Shown in pieces: positions 42,101 through 49,387 of a stretch of DNA of 64,000 bases. The position numbers were made by a program, and so were the translations under genes. Below the pieces are notes generated by a model. That model was not told the DNA's origin. It saw only the letters and a list, made by a program, of their open reading frames with translations, and did not search any database. The DNA is from Paenibacillus periandrae (lineage in GTDB: Bacteria; Bacillota; Bacilli; Paenibacillales; NBRC-103111), in assembly GCF_022458865.1 (NCBI RefSeq), contig NZ_JAJNMU010000038.1, forward strand, positions 1-64,000, given 5' to 3'. Within the stretch, counting starts at the first letter, position 1. The number at the start of each line of letters is the position of its first letter.

Positions 42101-44362
42101 ATCTCGCTCTTTCAGTGCCTGCGCCTTCTGCTCTTCCAGCTCAGCCTCACGATCTCTCAGCGTTACAGCGCTTTGCTCCTCCCGCTCTTGCAGCACCGCT
42201 TCGTGCCACTCCTGCTGCTCTCTCAGCGCTTGCGCTTTCTGCGCCTCCAACTCCGCTTCACGATCTCTCAGTGCCTGCGCCTTCTGCTCTTCTCGCTCTT
42301 GCAGCACCGCTTCGTGCCACTCCTGCTGCTCTCGCAACGCTTGCGCTTTCTGCGCCTCGAGTTCCGCTTCTCGCTCTTGCAGCGCCTGCACTTTCTGCGC
42401 TTCCAGCTCCGCCTCACGATCTCTCAGCGTTACAGCACTTTGCTCATCTCGCTCTCTCAGTGCCTGTGCCTTCTGCTCTTCCCGCTCTTGCAGCACAGCT
42501 TCGTGCCACTCCTGCTGCTCTCGCAACGCTTGCGCTTTCTGCGCCTCCAGTTCCGCTTCTCGCTCTTGCAGCGCCTGCACTTTCTGCGCTTCCAGTTCCG
42601 CCTCACGCTCTCTCAGCGTTACAGCGCTTTGCTCCTCCCGCTCTTGCAGCACAGCTTCGTGCCACTCCTGCTGCTCTTTCAGCGCCTGCTCGTTCTGCGC
42701 TTCCAGCTCAGCCTCACGCTCTCTTATCGCTTGCGCTTTCTGCGCTTCCAGTTCCACCTCACGCTCAAGCCGCTCTTCTTCATAACGCTTTTGCAGCTCA
42801 AGCCGTTCTGCCTCGTAACGTGCCTGCTGCTCATGCAGCTGATTCTCCCGCTCTTTGAGCGCTTCTGCACTTTCCTGCAGCTTTTCATTCAGCTCATCGG
42901 TCCGTGCTTGCAGCTCAGCATATAGCTCCTGCTGAAGCTGGACCTCTTCGAGTCCACTGTTTAATTGGAGCTGTAGCTCAGCCAACTGCTCGCTTTGCTC
43001 GCGAAGCTGTGTCGCTGCCGCTTCCTTGTCGCGCTGGTACTGCTCCAAGCGCTCATTCAGCTCATTCAGCTCACCTTTACCCAGCTCAATCTGCTCTGCT
43101 AATTGCTGCTGAAGCTGACGTTCTTTGTCTAACTGCTGGTCGAACTCAAGCTGCTGCTGAATTTGTTTGGCTTGCAGCTCCTTCAATTCAGCTTGAATGG
43201 ATGAACTCCGTGCCTGCTCTAATTGATGCTGTTCTTCCAATTCCTGATGCAGCTCCAGCTGAAGATCATATTCTTCCTGACGGAAACGAATTTGCTCTTG
43301 GAGCTGATCAATTTGCAGACTTAATTCTTCTATGAGCTGCTGCCTGTTTTCACTCAGCTGCTTAAATTCATTAGCTTCGGTAGTCTGCTTCTCAAGCTGC
43401 GCATGCAGGCTCGCTTGTTCCAGTGATTGCTGTTCCAGCAATTGCTCCAGAAGCTCCTTTTCCTCCAGACGGCTTGCCAACTGTCCAGCAGTTGCATCAG
43501 CTCTTTCTGTTAGATCAGCTAATTCAGCTTCCTGCAATAAACTCCGTTCCAGTAGTTCATCTCTAACCTGCTGCAGCTGCTTAAGCTGCTCCTCAGCAGC
43601 ATTTCGCTGTTCCTCAAGCTGTTGCTTCGAGGCCGCTTGCTGTGCTTCCAGCTGCTGCCTTGCGGACTCCTGCTCTGCTTCCAGCTGCACCTTGGCAGCT
43701 TCGCGCTCAGCCCCCAGCAACTGTTCAGAAGCCTCCTGCTGCATTTGCAATTGCAATTCCAGCTCTACTCTTGAAGCTTCACGCTCAGCTTCCAGCTGCT
43801 CCTGATAGGACTGCTGCTGAGCCTCCAATTGCTCCTTCGATGCTTGCCTGAGAGCGCCCAGCTGCTTTTCCAATCTGCCGCGAGCCTCACGTTCTTCTTG
43901 CTGCTCGACCTCAAGCTGCCTGCGCCGCTGCTCAAACTCCAGTGCGGACGCTTTCAAGCGCTCAATCTCAGCCAAAGCTTTTGCTCGTTCCGCCTCCAGC
44001 TGAAGGCTGCCTGCTTCCAGCTGCTGCGCGTGATCGCGTTCCTTCTCCAAATCCTGCAAAAGCTGGACATGCTGCTCCTGCAATACAGCAAGCTCTTGAA
44101 GTGATTTTTCCATTTGTTGTTGTCGAATCTGTATTTGTTCCAAATCGTCTCTGATTTTGCAGTAATCGTCTGACATGTGAACAGCCGCCAAAACGGCGAT
44201 TTTAGGTGTATCCAAACGCGGGGAACCCGCGGAAATTTTCTGCATTTGTTCATTAACATGCGCCACCACACGTTTCATATGGGGAACACTTGCTTCTGAA
44301 ACCAATTTGTATTGACTGCCAAAAATATCTACCGTCATCCGAATTTTGCCTTCATTACTCAC
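39173..44362 (-). CDS. ZapA-domain protein with giant repetitive coiled coil
   Basis: A 1729-residue protein. Residues about 7-80 are a ZapA domain: MTVDIFGSQYKLVSEASVPH, then MKRVVAHVNEQM, SPRLDTPKIAVLAAVH and DDYCKI. ZapA stabilises the FtsZ ring; in B. subtilis it has 85 residues. Here about 1,600 residues rich in Glu, Gln, Ala, Leu and Arg follow, nearly all coiled coil with few Gly or Pro. Their centre (about residues 530-1440) is built from repeats: REAELEAQKAQALRD (15 residues) and a 22-residue QQEWHEAVLQEREEQ... module. No other domain is seen at the C-terminus (ELVEKE). The GTG at 44362 behind AAAGGAGAG gives the canonical ZapA start; the frame is open to 44473 without a site. It lies between pheT and cvpA, where zapA lies in B. 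subtilis. Confidence 0.88.
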   Translation of the reverse strand: MSNEGKIRMTVDIFGSQYKLVSEASVPHMKRVVAHVNEQMQKISAGSPRLDTPKIAVLAAVHMSDDYCKIRDDLEQIQIRQQQMEKSLQELAVLQEQHVQLLQDLEKERDHAQQLEAGSLQLEAERAKALAEIERLKASALEFEQRRRQLEVEQQEEREARGRLEKQLGALRQASKEQLEAQQQSYQEQLEAEREASRVELELQLQMQQEASEQLLGAEREAAKVQLEAEQESARQQLEAQQAASKQQLEEQRNAAEEQLKQLQQVRDELLERSLLQEAELADLTERADATAGQLASRLEEKELLEQLLEQQSLEQASLHAQLEKQTTEANEFKQLSENRQQLIEELSLQIDQLQEQIRFRQEEYDLQLELHQELEEQHQLEQARSSSIQAELKELQAKQIQQQLEFDQQLDKERQLQQQLAEQIELGKGELNELNERLEQYQRDKEAAATQLREQSEQLAELQLQLNSGLEEVQLQQELYAELQARTDELNEKLQESAEALKERENQLHEQQARYEAERLELQKRYEEERLEREVELEAQKAQAIREREAELEAQNEQALKEQQEWHEAVLQEREEQSAVTLREREAELEAQKVQALQEREAELEAQKAQALREQQEWHEAVLQEREEQKAQALRERDEQSAVTLRDREAELEAQKVQALQEREAELEAQKAQALREQQEWHEAVLQEREEQKAQALRDREAELEAQKAQALREQQEWHEAVLQEREEQSAVTLRDREAELEEQKAQALKERDEQSAVTLRDREAELEAQKVQALQERDEQSAVALRDREAELEEQKAQALREQQEHHEAVLQERDEQSAVALRDREAELEAQKEQALRDREAELEAQKALALREQQEWHEAVLQEREEQSAVALRDREAELEAQKEQALRDREAELEAQKAQALREQQEWHEAVLQEREEQSAVALRDREAELEAQKAQALRDREAELEAQKAQALREQQEWHEAVLQEREEQSAVALREREAELEAQKEQALRDREAELEAQKAQALREQQEWHEAVLLEREAQSNVAIREREAELEAQKEQALRDRETELESQKAQALREQLEHHEATLQEREEQSVVRIRDREAELEAQKAQALRDREAELEAQKAQALREQQEWHEAVLQEREEQSVVRIREREAELEAQKAQALRDREAELEAQKAQALRDREAELEAQKAQALREQQEHHEAVLQEREEQSVVRIREREAELEAQKAQALREQQERYETLLQEREEQNAVAIRDREAELEAQKAQALREQQEWHEAVLQEREEQNAVAIRDREAELEAQKAQALREQQERHEAVLQEREEQSAVAIRERETELESQKAEALREREVELEVQKLRALREMEAQKAHALSIREAELEAQKAQALREQQEWHETLLQEREAELESQKAQALSEQQEWHEAVLQERQAELETQKVQALKEREAEFEASKAQELIEQQKHYIQAQRELQAKFEAEKSQLEQQRSQQIAEYQQQMEQLQSEQHSLRAQFIEQQNSQQQLELRAGQWQQRCEELTEQLNGQRKEVAEQKEELELHEELYAELEEQVAALKERLKDENVRSREAMVQLEERGIALQEQLRGRAEAAAALEADLQKGRQQMAEFEKQYQQQLEQQQKLEESYLEQQSRIVELEQQSQHWQQLSEELSVQTEQNNRHFASQQDELRLQVELYNELQDQYNEQSREQLALQSQYDEHRERAELVFRELEELKSEYEKLQIEYNEWIELVEKE
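40050..42770 (-). repeat. Coding repeat array of the ZapA-like gene, 156-bp period
   Basis: The DNA words CTGCTGCTCT or a one- to two-base variant begin at 41009, 41165, 41321, 41477, 41633, 41789 and 41945, all exactly 156 bp apart (52 codons: 15 + 15 + 22). Outside this block the order of 15- and 22-residue modules varies, for example a 201-bp interval with one extra 15-residue unit. About 17 Trp/His-bearing 22-residue modules can be counted. Such identity between neighbours suggests recent expansion. Confidence 0.9.
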
Positions 44363-44640
44363 AACAAGCTCTCCTTTCGGAATCCCACATAAGAAAAACA
44401 ACTCATCGAAGCCTACTCGACGAAGATACATTCGTGTTGTAGATGATGCTTTCTTGCGAGCAGAAAGTTCCATAAGCGCTTCGCACTTTCGAGGAAGTTA
44501 AACTTTCTTAACTCATAAGTAAAGCCTCTAATCGAAGCCTATTCGACAAGCATACCAACGTGTCCAATAGGTTGCTTTTCTTGCAATATCGGAGTATTCA
44601 GCTCTGCTGAAAACTTATAAATTCCGATATTATAAACAAA
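44363..44640. other. Non-coding spacer upstream of the ZapA-like gene
   Basis: About 280 bases without a gene. It holds an imperfect direct repeat, ATCGAAGCCTAYTCGAC plus flanks, at 44402-44429 and 44528-44554. The rnhC gene found here in B. subtilis is absent. The promoter of the ZapA-like gene should be here, but no convincing -35/-10 pair was found. Confidence 0.4.
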
Positions 44641-44673
44641 TTCCTCGTATCTGATTTATTTCGATACGAGGAA
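44641..44673. terminator. Terminator of pheT
   Basis: TTCCTCGTATC and GATACGAGGAA form an 11-pair stem; on the minus strand TTTGTTT follows, on the plus strand GCTTTTTT. The remaining 91 bases to the pheT stop are AT-rich and empty. Confidence 0.85.
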
Positions 44674-44764
44674 GCTTTTTTCCTGCTACAGCAAGGGATT
44701 TTCATCAATTTCCATAAAATGGACTTAAATAAAAATCAAATGCGGCTGCTATTCTATTTTCTTA

Positions 44765-47233
44765 CTATTTTCTAAGCTCGGCACCATAAGATTGCTCCAG
44801 TGCCGTTAACACCTGTGCATGCAATTCACTAACTTCTTCGTCGGTCAAAGTACGCTCCAAAGTCCGGTATACCAACGCCAACGCTACACTTTTCTTATCC
44901 GCTCCAAGACGGTCACCTGTATAAATATCAAACACCTGGATCGATTCCAATAACGCGCCAGCGACTGCTTTTACCTTGGCCGTCAGCTCGCCTACCTGTA
45001 CATCACGGTTAACGACAACAGCCAGATCCCGACCAATTGCTGGGAAACGTGGTAGAGGGCTATACGTAATTTGCTCATCCGCATAAGCGGCCAAGGCCTG
45101 GAAATCCACCTCAAGCACATACGTATCAGCCAAATCCCGCTGCTGCTGAAGGGCTGGATGAAGCTGACCCAGCGTTCCGATGACTTGAGCATGGTCTCCT
45201 TCGGGCAATTGCAATGTAATATTGGCTGTTCTACCAGGATGGAAGCCCTCCGGCTGCGCAGCTGTATATTGAATCTTCCCGGTCAGACCGAGATAACCGA
45301 CAAGATTTTCAAATATACCCTTCAAATCATAAAAATCAACATCAACCGACTTTCCGCTCCAATGTGTTGCCTGCCGTTTTCCTGTTAACAAAATCGCCAG
45401 CATCAGCCGTTCCTCAGGAAGTTTTGTTAATGAAACCTCATCAGTCACGAACACTTTACCGATTTCAAAAAGCGCCACATCATCCGTATTACGATTCCGG
45501 TTATAAGTAGCTGCCTCCATCAAATGCGGAATCAGACTGGTACGAAGTGTACTGCGATCCTCACTCATTGGCATGGACAAAGTGACAGGCTTCGATTCTT
45601 TAAAGGCTCCTGGAAAATCGTTGATTTGCTGCGGATGTGTAAAGGAATAGGTCACGGCTTCATACAAGCCGCTTCCAGTTAGCAGCGTACGTGCCAAACG
45701 GCGAATAGCCTGCTCCTTATTCAATGCACCCGGAGTCGTTACACCCGTCATCAAGGTTGTCGGAATATTGTCGTAGCCATATAGACGAGCAACTTCTTCG
45801 ATCAAATCTACACCACGGGTAATATCTCCACGACGACTTGGTACATGTACATGGAATGCCTCCCCGACCAATTCTGCATCAAAATGCAGCCGTTTGAAAA
45901 TCTCGCTGACCTCTTCTACAGACAAAGTGGTACCCAGGTAAGCATTAATCCGACTAACGCTTAGCTCTATACGAACCGGATTGTGCTGCTTGGACACAGC
46001 TTCTACTGTTCCCGTTGCTACCTGTCCATCTGCATATTGACTCATCAAAGCTGCTGCACGATTGAGCGCGGGCAGTACAGCCTCAGGATTAACTTCCTTT
46101 TCAAAACGCAGGGATGCTTCTGAACGAAGTCCAAGCTGACGTGAGGTTTTACGAACCGTTCCCCCATCAAATTTGGCCGATTCCAGCAAAATCCTCGTGG
46201 TGCCTGATGTGACTTCGGAGTTTTCGCCACCCATAACACCAGCAATGGCTACTGGCTTCTTGCCGTCCGTAATAAGCAGCATATGCGGCTCCAGGCTGCG
46301 CTCCACGCCGTCTAGAGTAACCAGCTTTTCTCCGGACTGTGCCAGCCGAACATCAATATGGCCATTGTCCAGCTTATCTGCGTCAAACGCATGCAGCGGC
46401 TGTCCGTACTCCAGCATTACATAGTTCGTAATATCTACTATATTATTAATGGGTCGAATGCCTGCTGCCATCAAGCGATTTTGAATCCACAATGGAGAGG
46501 TGCCTACACGTACGCCTTCAATCAGCTTAGCGGCATAATGAGAGCACTGCTCCTTCGCCGTGATCTCAACAGAAATCTGCTCGGAAGCTTGACGGGCAGC
46601 CTTACCAGCGCCAACATTGTCTGCAGCTCCCTGCTCTGCATCCGGCAGTTGTACAGGACGACCCAATATCGCAGCAATTTCGTAAGCCGCACCCAGCATG
46701 CTGAGACAGTCAGAACGGTTAGGAGTCAAATCAAAATCCAGCACCTCGTCACTGATCCCCAGCACATCCAAAATGCTTGCGCCAATCTCCGTATCCTCGG
46801 GAAGCACAAGAATACCTTCCTGGATTTCCTTAGGCAGCAGCTTGTCGTTCAGACCCAGCTCCTTGGCCGAGCAGATCATTCCCTGCGATTCCACACCGCG
46901 CAGCTTGGCGCGTTTAATGTTTAAACCGTCCGGCAGCTTGGCTCCAACTATGGCGACAGGCACCTTTTGCCCGGCATCGACATTTTTGGCGCCACAAACG
47001 ATTTGCAAATCCTCTCCCTGACCCACATCCACTTTACACACACTCAGTTTATCGGCATCAGGATGTTTTTCACGCGATTTGACGAATCCGACGAACACAC
47101 CCTCCACGCCTTTATTGCGATCCTCTACGCTATCAATTTCAACGCCGCTGCGTGTTAGCTTTTCCGCCAGCTCAGCAGCCGTAATTCCGCTCACATCGAC
47201 ATATTGAGACAACCATTGATATGAAACCTTCAT
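44765..47233 (-). CDS. pheT: Phenylalanyl-tRNA synthetase beta subunit
   Basis: An 822-residue protein with the usual order: EMAP-like tRNA-binding domain (about 40-150, HPDADKLSVCKVDVG...), B3/B4 editing domain (about 210-400), B5 domain, catalytic-like core and C-terminal anticodon-binding ferredoxin-like domain (SPLPRFPAIGRDLAVVVNRDV). Together with PheS it charges tRNA-Phe and hydrolyses mis-acylated Tyr-tRNA-Phe. It follows pheS by 22 bases and shares its T-box control. Confidence 0.97.
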   Translation of the reverse strand: MKVSYQWLSQYVDVSGITAAELAEKLTRSGVEIDSVEDRNKGVEGVFVGFVKSREKHPDADKLSVCKVDVGQGEDLQIVCGAKNVDAGQKVPVAIVGAKLPDGLNIKRAKLRGVESQGMICSAKELGLNDKLLPKEIQEGILVLPEDTEIGASILDVLGISDEVLDFDLTPNRSDCLSMLGAAYEIAAILGRPVQLPDAEQGAADNVGAGKAARQASEQISVEITAKEQCSHYAAKLIEGVRVGTSPLWIQNRLMAAGIRPINNIVDITNYVMLEYGQPLHAFDADKLDNGHIDVRLAQSGEKLVTLDGVERSLEPHMLLITDGKKPVAIAGVMGGENSEVTSGTTRILLESAKFDGGTVRKTSRQLGLRSEASLRFEKEVNPEAVLPALNRAAALMSQYADGQVATGTVEAVSKQHNPVRIELSVSRINAYLGTTLSVEEVSEIFKRLHFDAELVGEAFHVHVPSRRGDITRGVDLIEEVARLYGYDNIPTTLMTGVTTPGALNKEQAIRRLARTLLTGSGLYEAVTYSFTHPQQINDFPGAFKESKPVTLSMPMSEDRSTLRTSLIPHLMEAATYNRNRNTDDVALFEIGKVFVTDEVSLTKLPEERLMLAILLTGKRQATHWSGKSVDVDFYDLKGIFENLVGYLGLTGKIQYTAAQPEGFHPGRTANITLQLPEGDHAQVIGTLGQLHPALQQQRDLADTYVLEVDFQALAAYADEQITYSPLPRFPAIGRDLAVVVNRDVQVGELTAKVKAVAGALLESIQVFDIYTGDRLGADKKSVALALVYRTLERTLTDEEVSELHAQVLTALEQSYGAELRK

Positions 47234-47255
47234 CTTCGCTCACGCTCCTCTCTTT

Positions 47256-48290
47256 TTATACATGTACGAACTGCTTCAGGAATCGAAGGTCGTTCGTATA
47301 GAAATGTCGTATATCTTCAATGTCGTATTTCAGCATAGCCACACGCTCCACACCTAAGCCAAAAGCAAATCCGCTGTATTCCTCCGGATCATAACCTGCC
47401 ATCTCCAGCACTTTCGGATGCACCATTCCTGATCCGAGAATTTCCAGCCATCCGCTCTGTTTACATACGCGACAACCAGTTCCGCCGCACATAGAGCAAG
47501 TAACGTCAACCTCTGCGCTTGGCTCAGTGAATGGAAAAAAGCTCGGTCTCATCCGAATCTGCGTTTGCTTGCCAAATAATTCCTGAACAAATTGCAGCAG
47601 CGTTCCTTTCAAATCGCTCATGCGGATATTGCGATCGATCACAAGTCCTTCGATTTGTGTAAACATATGGCTATGTGTCGCATCATCGTCATCACGGCGA
47701 TACACACGTCCCGGACAGATGATTCGTACCGGAACCTCGCCCTTCATTTTCTCCATCGTACGTACCTGCACAGGTGAAGTATGGGTACGCATCAAAATAT
47801 CCTCAGTCACATAAAAGGAATCCTGCATATCACGTGCCGGATGGTTCTTGGGCAGGTTCAACGCTTCAAAATTGTAGTAATCCTGTTCAACCTCCGGACC
47901 TTCTGCAACGGTATAGCCCATACCGATAAAAATATCCTCGATCTGCTGAATCACCTTGCTCAGAGGATGAGCAGCACCCACTCCGCCCGGCTTGCCCGGA
48001 AGTGTTACATCTATGGTTTCAGCGCGAAGTCTGAGCTCGGTTTCGGCTTGCAGATATTCAGCCTGCTTGCTCTCGATAACCGCCTCGATGGCGCCGCGTA
48101 CATCGTTGGCCACCTGTCCTATTGCTGGACGTTCCTCTGCACTTAGCGCTCCCATGCCACGTAGAACCTCGGTTAACGGTCCTTTTTTGCCCAAGTATTT
48201 GATTCTCATATCGTTTAACTGCTGTTGATTCGTGACTTGCTCAAGCTCTAGCAAAGCCTCTACCTTTAACGCCTCTAATCGTTCTTTCAT
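47256..48290 (-). CDS. pheS: Phenylalanyl-tRNA synthetase alpha subunit
   Basis: A 344-residue class II catalytic subunit. The N-terminal coiled coil (about 1-90) binds tRNA. Motif 2 is seen around ICPGRVYRRDDDDATHSHMFTQIEGLVID, and motif 3 in GFAFGLGVERVAMLKYDIEDIRHFY. A CSMCGGTGCRVCK zinc-like cluster near 260 is common in Bacillales. The ATG is preceded by TAGCAAATG context after a GGGAGG at 48299-48304. The leader carries a T-box and, unusually, the long inverted repeat at 48354-48529. Confidence 0.97.
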   Translation of the reverse strand: MKERLEALKVEALLELEQVTNQQQLNDMRIKYLGKKGPLTEVLRGMGALSAEERPAIGQVANDVRGAIEAVIESKQAEYLQAETELRLRAETIDVTLPGKPGGVGAAHPLSKVIQQIEDIFIGMGYTVAEGPEVEQDYYNFEALNLPKNHPARDMQDSFYVTEDILMRTHTSPVQVRTMEKMKGEVPVRIICPGRVYRRDDDDATHSHMFTQIEGLVIDRNIRMSDLKGTLLQFVQELFGKQTQIRMRPSFFPFTEPSAEVDVTCSMCGGTGCRVCKQSGWLEILGSGMVHPKVLEMAGYDPEEYSGFAFGLGVERVAMLKYDIEDIRHFYTNDLRFLKQFVHV

Positions 48291-48353
48291 TTGCTAATCC
48301 TCCCTTGTCTAAAAATCCTATTCATTTGCCCATTTCTCTAACCTAATCCCACT

Positions 48354-48529
48354 ATACAAGTGCGGTGAATCATGAGCGAAGCGACCAAATAATTCTGTAG
48401 AAGCGTAAGCGTTCGCCTTTGTTTCCGTACTTTTACCGCTAAATGTTTCAAAAATCAAAAAAATACGGAAACAACAGCGATCGGAAGGATATTTGGTCGC
48501 GCAGCGCCTCTGATTCACCGCACTTGTAT
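48354..48529 (-). repeat. Long inverted-repeat element, copy 2, in the pheS leader
   Basis: The ends ATACAAGTGCGGTGAATCA (48354-48372) and TGATTCACCGCACTTGTAT (48511-48529) are perfect 19-base inverted repeats. A central stem GTTTCCGTA / TACGGAAAC caps it. On the minus strand it matches copy 1 (5139-5302): 28 identical bases at 48472-48499 and a 47-base arm at 48374-48420 with few differences. It lies between the T-box terminator and pheS, in the mRNA. Confidence 0.85.
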
Positions 48530-48544
48530 CACGCATCTCAACGC

Positions 48545-48880
48545 AAAAAAGACGTTCCCTCATCCCGGAAAGGGACGAAAACGTCGTGGTACCACCCTTG
48601 TTTCGAAAAGCTTCCATTCCGGGCCACGATCCTCATGATCGAGTATCCAGCAACAAGCAAAGCTTTCCGCTTGATTGACATTAACGGTTCTAGAACGCGA
48701 ACGTTCATAGCCGGTTCCCTCTACTTGCCGGCGGTCAGAGACCGTGGTTTCAAAGGACTGCTCAGGAGTGAAATTCGGCAGCCTGTTTCTGTAGAACCGC
48801 TCTCAATCTCCGGCGGCTCCTCCCTGTAAAGAGGCACTGCTTACTTGTCTCCGTCAACGCATTTCATGATATGCAACTAT
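48545..48880 (-). ncRNA. T-box leader RNA, probably tRNA-Phe responsive
   Basis: The minus strand has the T-box core AGGGTGGTACCACG (about 48586-48599). The terminator stem GACGTT...AACGTC (48551-48585) with TTTTTT (48545-48550) follows. Stem I starts GACGGAGACAAGTA with the AGTA box. A TTC (48770-48772) in GCCGAATTTCACTCCTGAGC is placed as the Phe specifier codon. It should allow pheST expression when uncharged tRNA-Phe is high. Confidence 0.93.
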
Positions 48881-48887
48881 TAGCAGT

Positions 48888-48916
48888 ATTATATGCAAAT
48901 TCAACCTGCGATGCAA
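48888..48916 (-). promoter_or_regulatory. Sigma-A promoter of the pheST T-box transcript
   Basis: TTGCAT, 17 bases, TATAAT on the minus strand, just upstream of the T-box start. Confidence 0.75.
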
Positions 48917-48949
48917 GTCAAATGGGGTAATCAAATAAAATCTTCATTT

Positions 48950-49174
48950 TTAGGACTTGAGTAAACTATCCATTTCACTTTTCAGCAAAAGATATCTATG
49001 TGTGCTTCTCATAATTTTTATTTTCGTGAGGTTATGCTTATCAACATATGTTTTCATTGCATCCTTGGACAATCCCAGCAGGGCTCCAGCTTCAGTAATG
49101 GTCAGAACTTCTTCATTACTGGTAGCATTGAACGTTTTCTTAACCTTCTGGTTCCAATCTTCAAACGAAGTCAT
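48950..49174 (-). CDS. Small helix-turn-helix (excisionase/MerR-like) protein
   Basis: A protein of about 74 residues; EEVLTITEAGALLGLSKDAMKTYVDKHNLTKIKIMRSTHRYLLLKSEMDSLL is a winged-helix DNA-binding motif of the excisionase / MerR type in its whole length. It has no effector domain. The start is uncertain: ATG at 49174 with AAAAGG ten bases upstream, or ATG at 49195 without a site. No integrase or phage genes are near; a chromosomal regulator is more likely than an excisionase. Confidence 0.6.
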   Translation of the reverse strand: MTSFEDWNQKVKKTFNATSNEEVLTITEAGALLGLSKDAMKTYVDKHNLTKIKIMRSTHRYLLLKSEMDSLLKS

Positions 49175-49301
49175 CACTTCACAACCTTTTCTCATAATAA
49201 AATTACTTAGTCATAACCTTATTATTTTAACACAATTTGCGGAAATAAGCTCACTAAAAGTTGACATTTCATAAATATGAGTTCACACCTTTCATAAAAG
49301 A

Positions 49302-49348
49302 GAAAAAATAACCCGCCATTGTCTCATCTAGAGTGTATATGGCAGGTT
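49302..49348 (-). terminator. Terminator of the copper-amine-oxidase-N lipoprotein gene
   Basis: On the minus strand AACCTGCCAT and ATGGCGGGTT pair, followed by ATTTTTTC. Confidence 0.75.
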
Positions 49349-49387
49349 GTTGGCGCATGTATGCTCAGCATGGAGCGGCAGCCGTTG

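Noticed and set aside
40050..42770. Regular repeats that could suggest a CRISPR array
   Set aside because: The period is 156 bp of continuous coding sequence in frame, with no short repeat-spacer pattern and no cas genes.
41194..42858. A 554-codon open frame on the plus strand, and similar ones at 40378-41197 and 41906-42925
   Set aside because: They are the reverse strand of the ZapA-like repeat array. The repetitive codons keep the other strand free of stops, the predicted proteins are low complexity, and no ribosome binding site precedes them.
48950..49195. Excisionase-like helix-turn-helix as sign of an integrated element
   Set aside because: No integrase or direct-repeat boundaries were seen. 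The motif is shared by many small chromosomal regulators.
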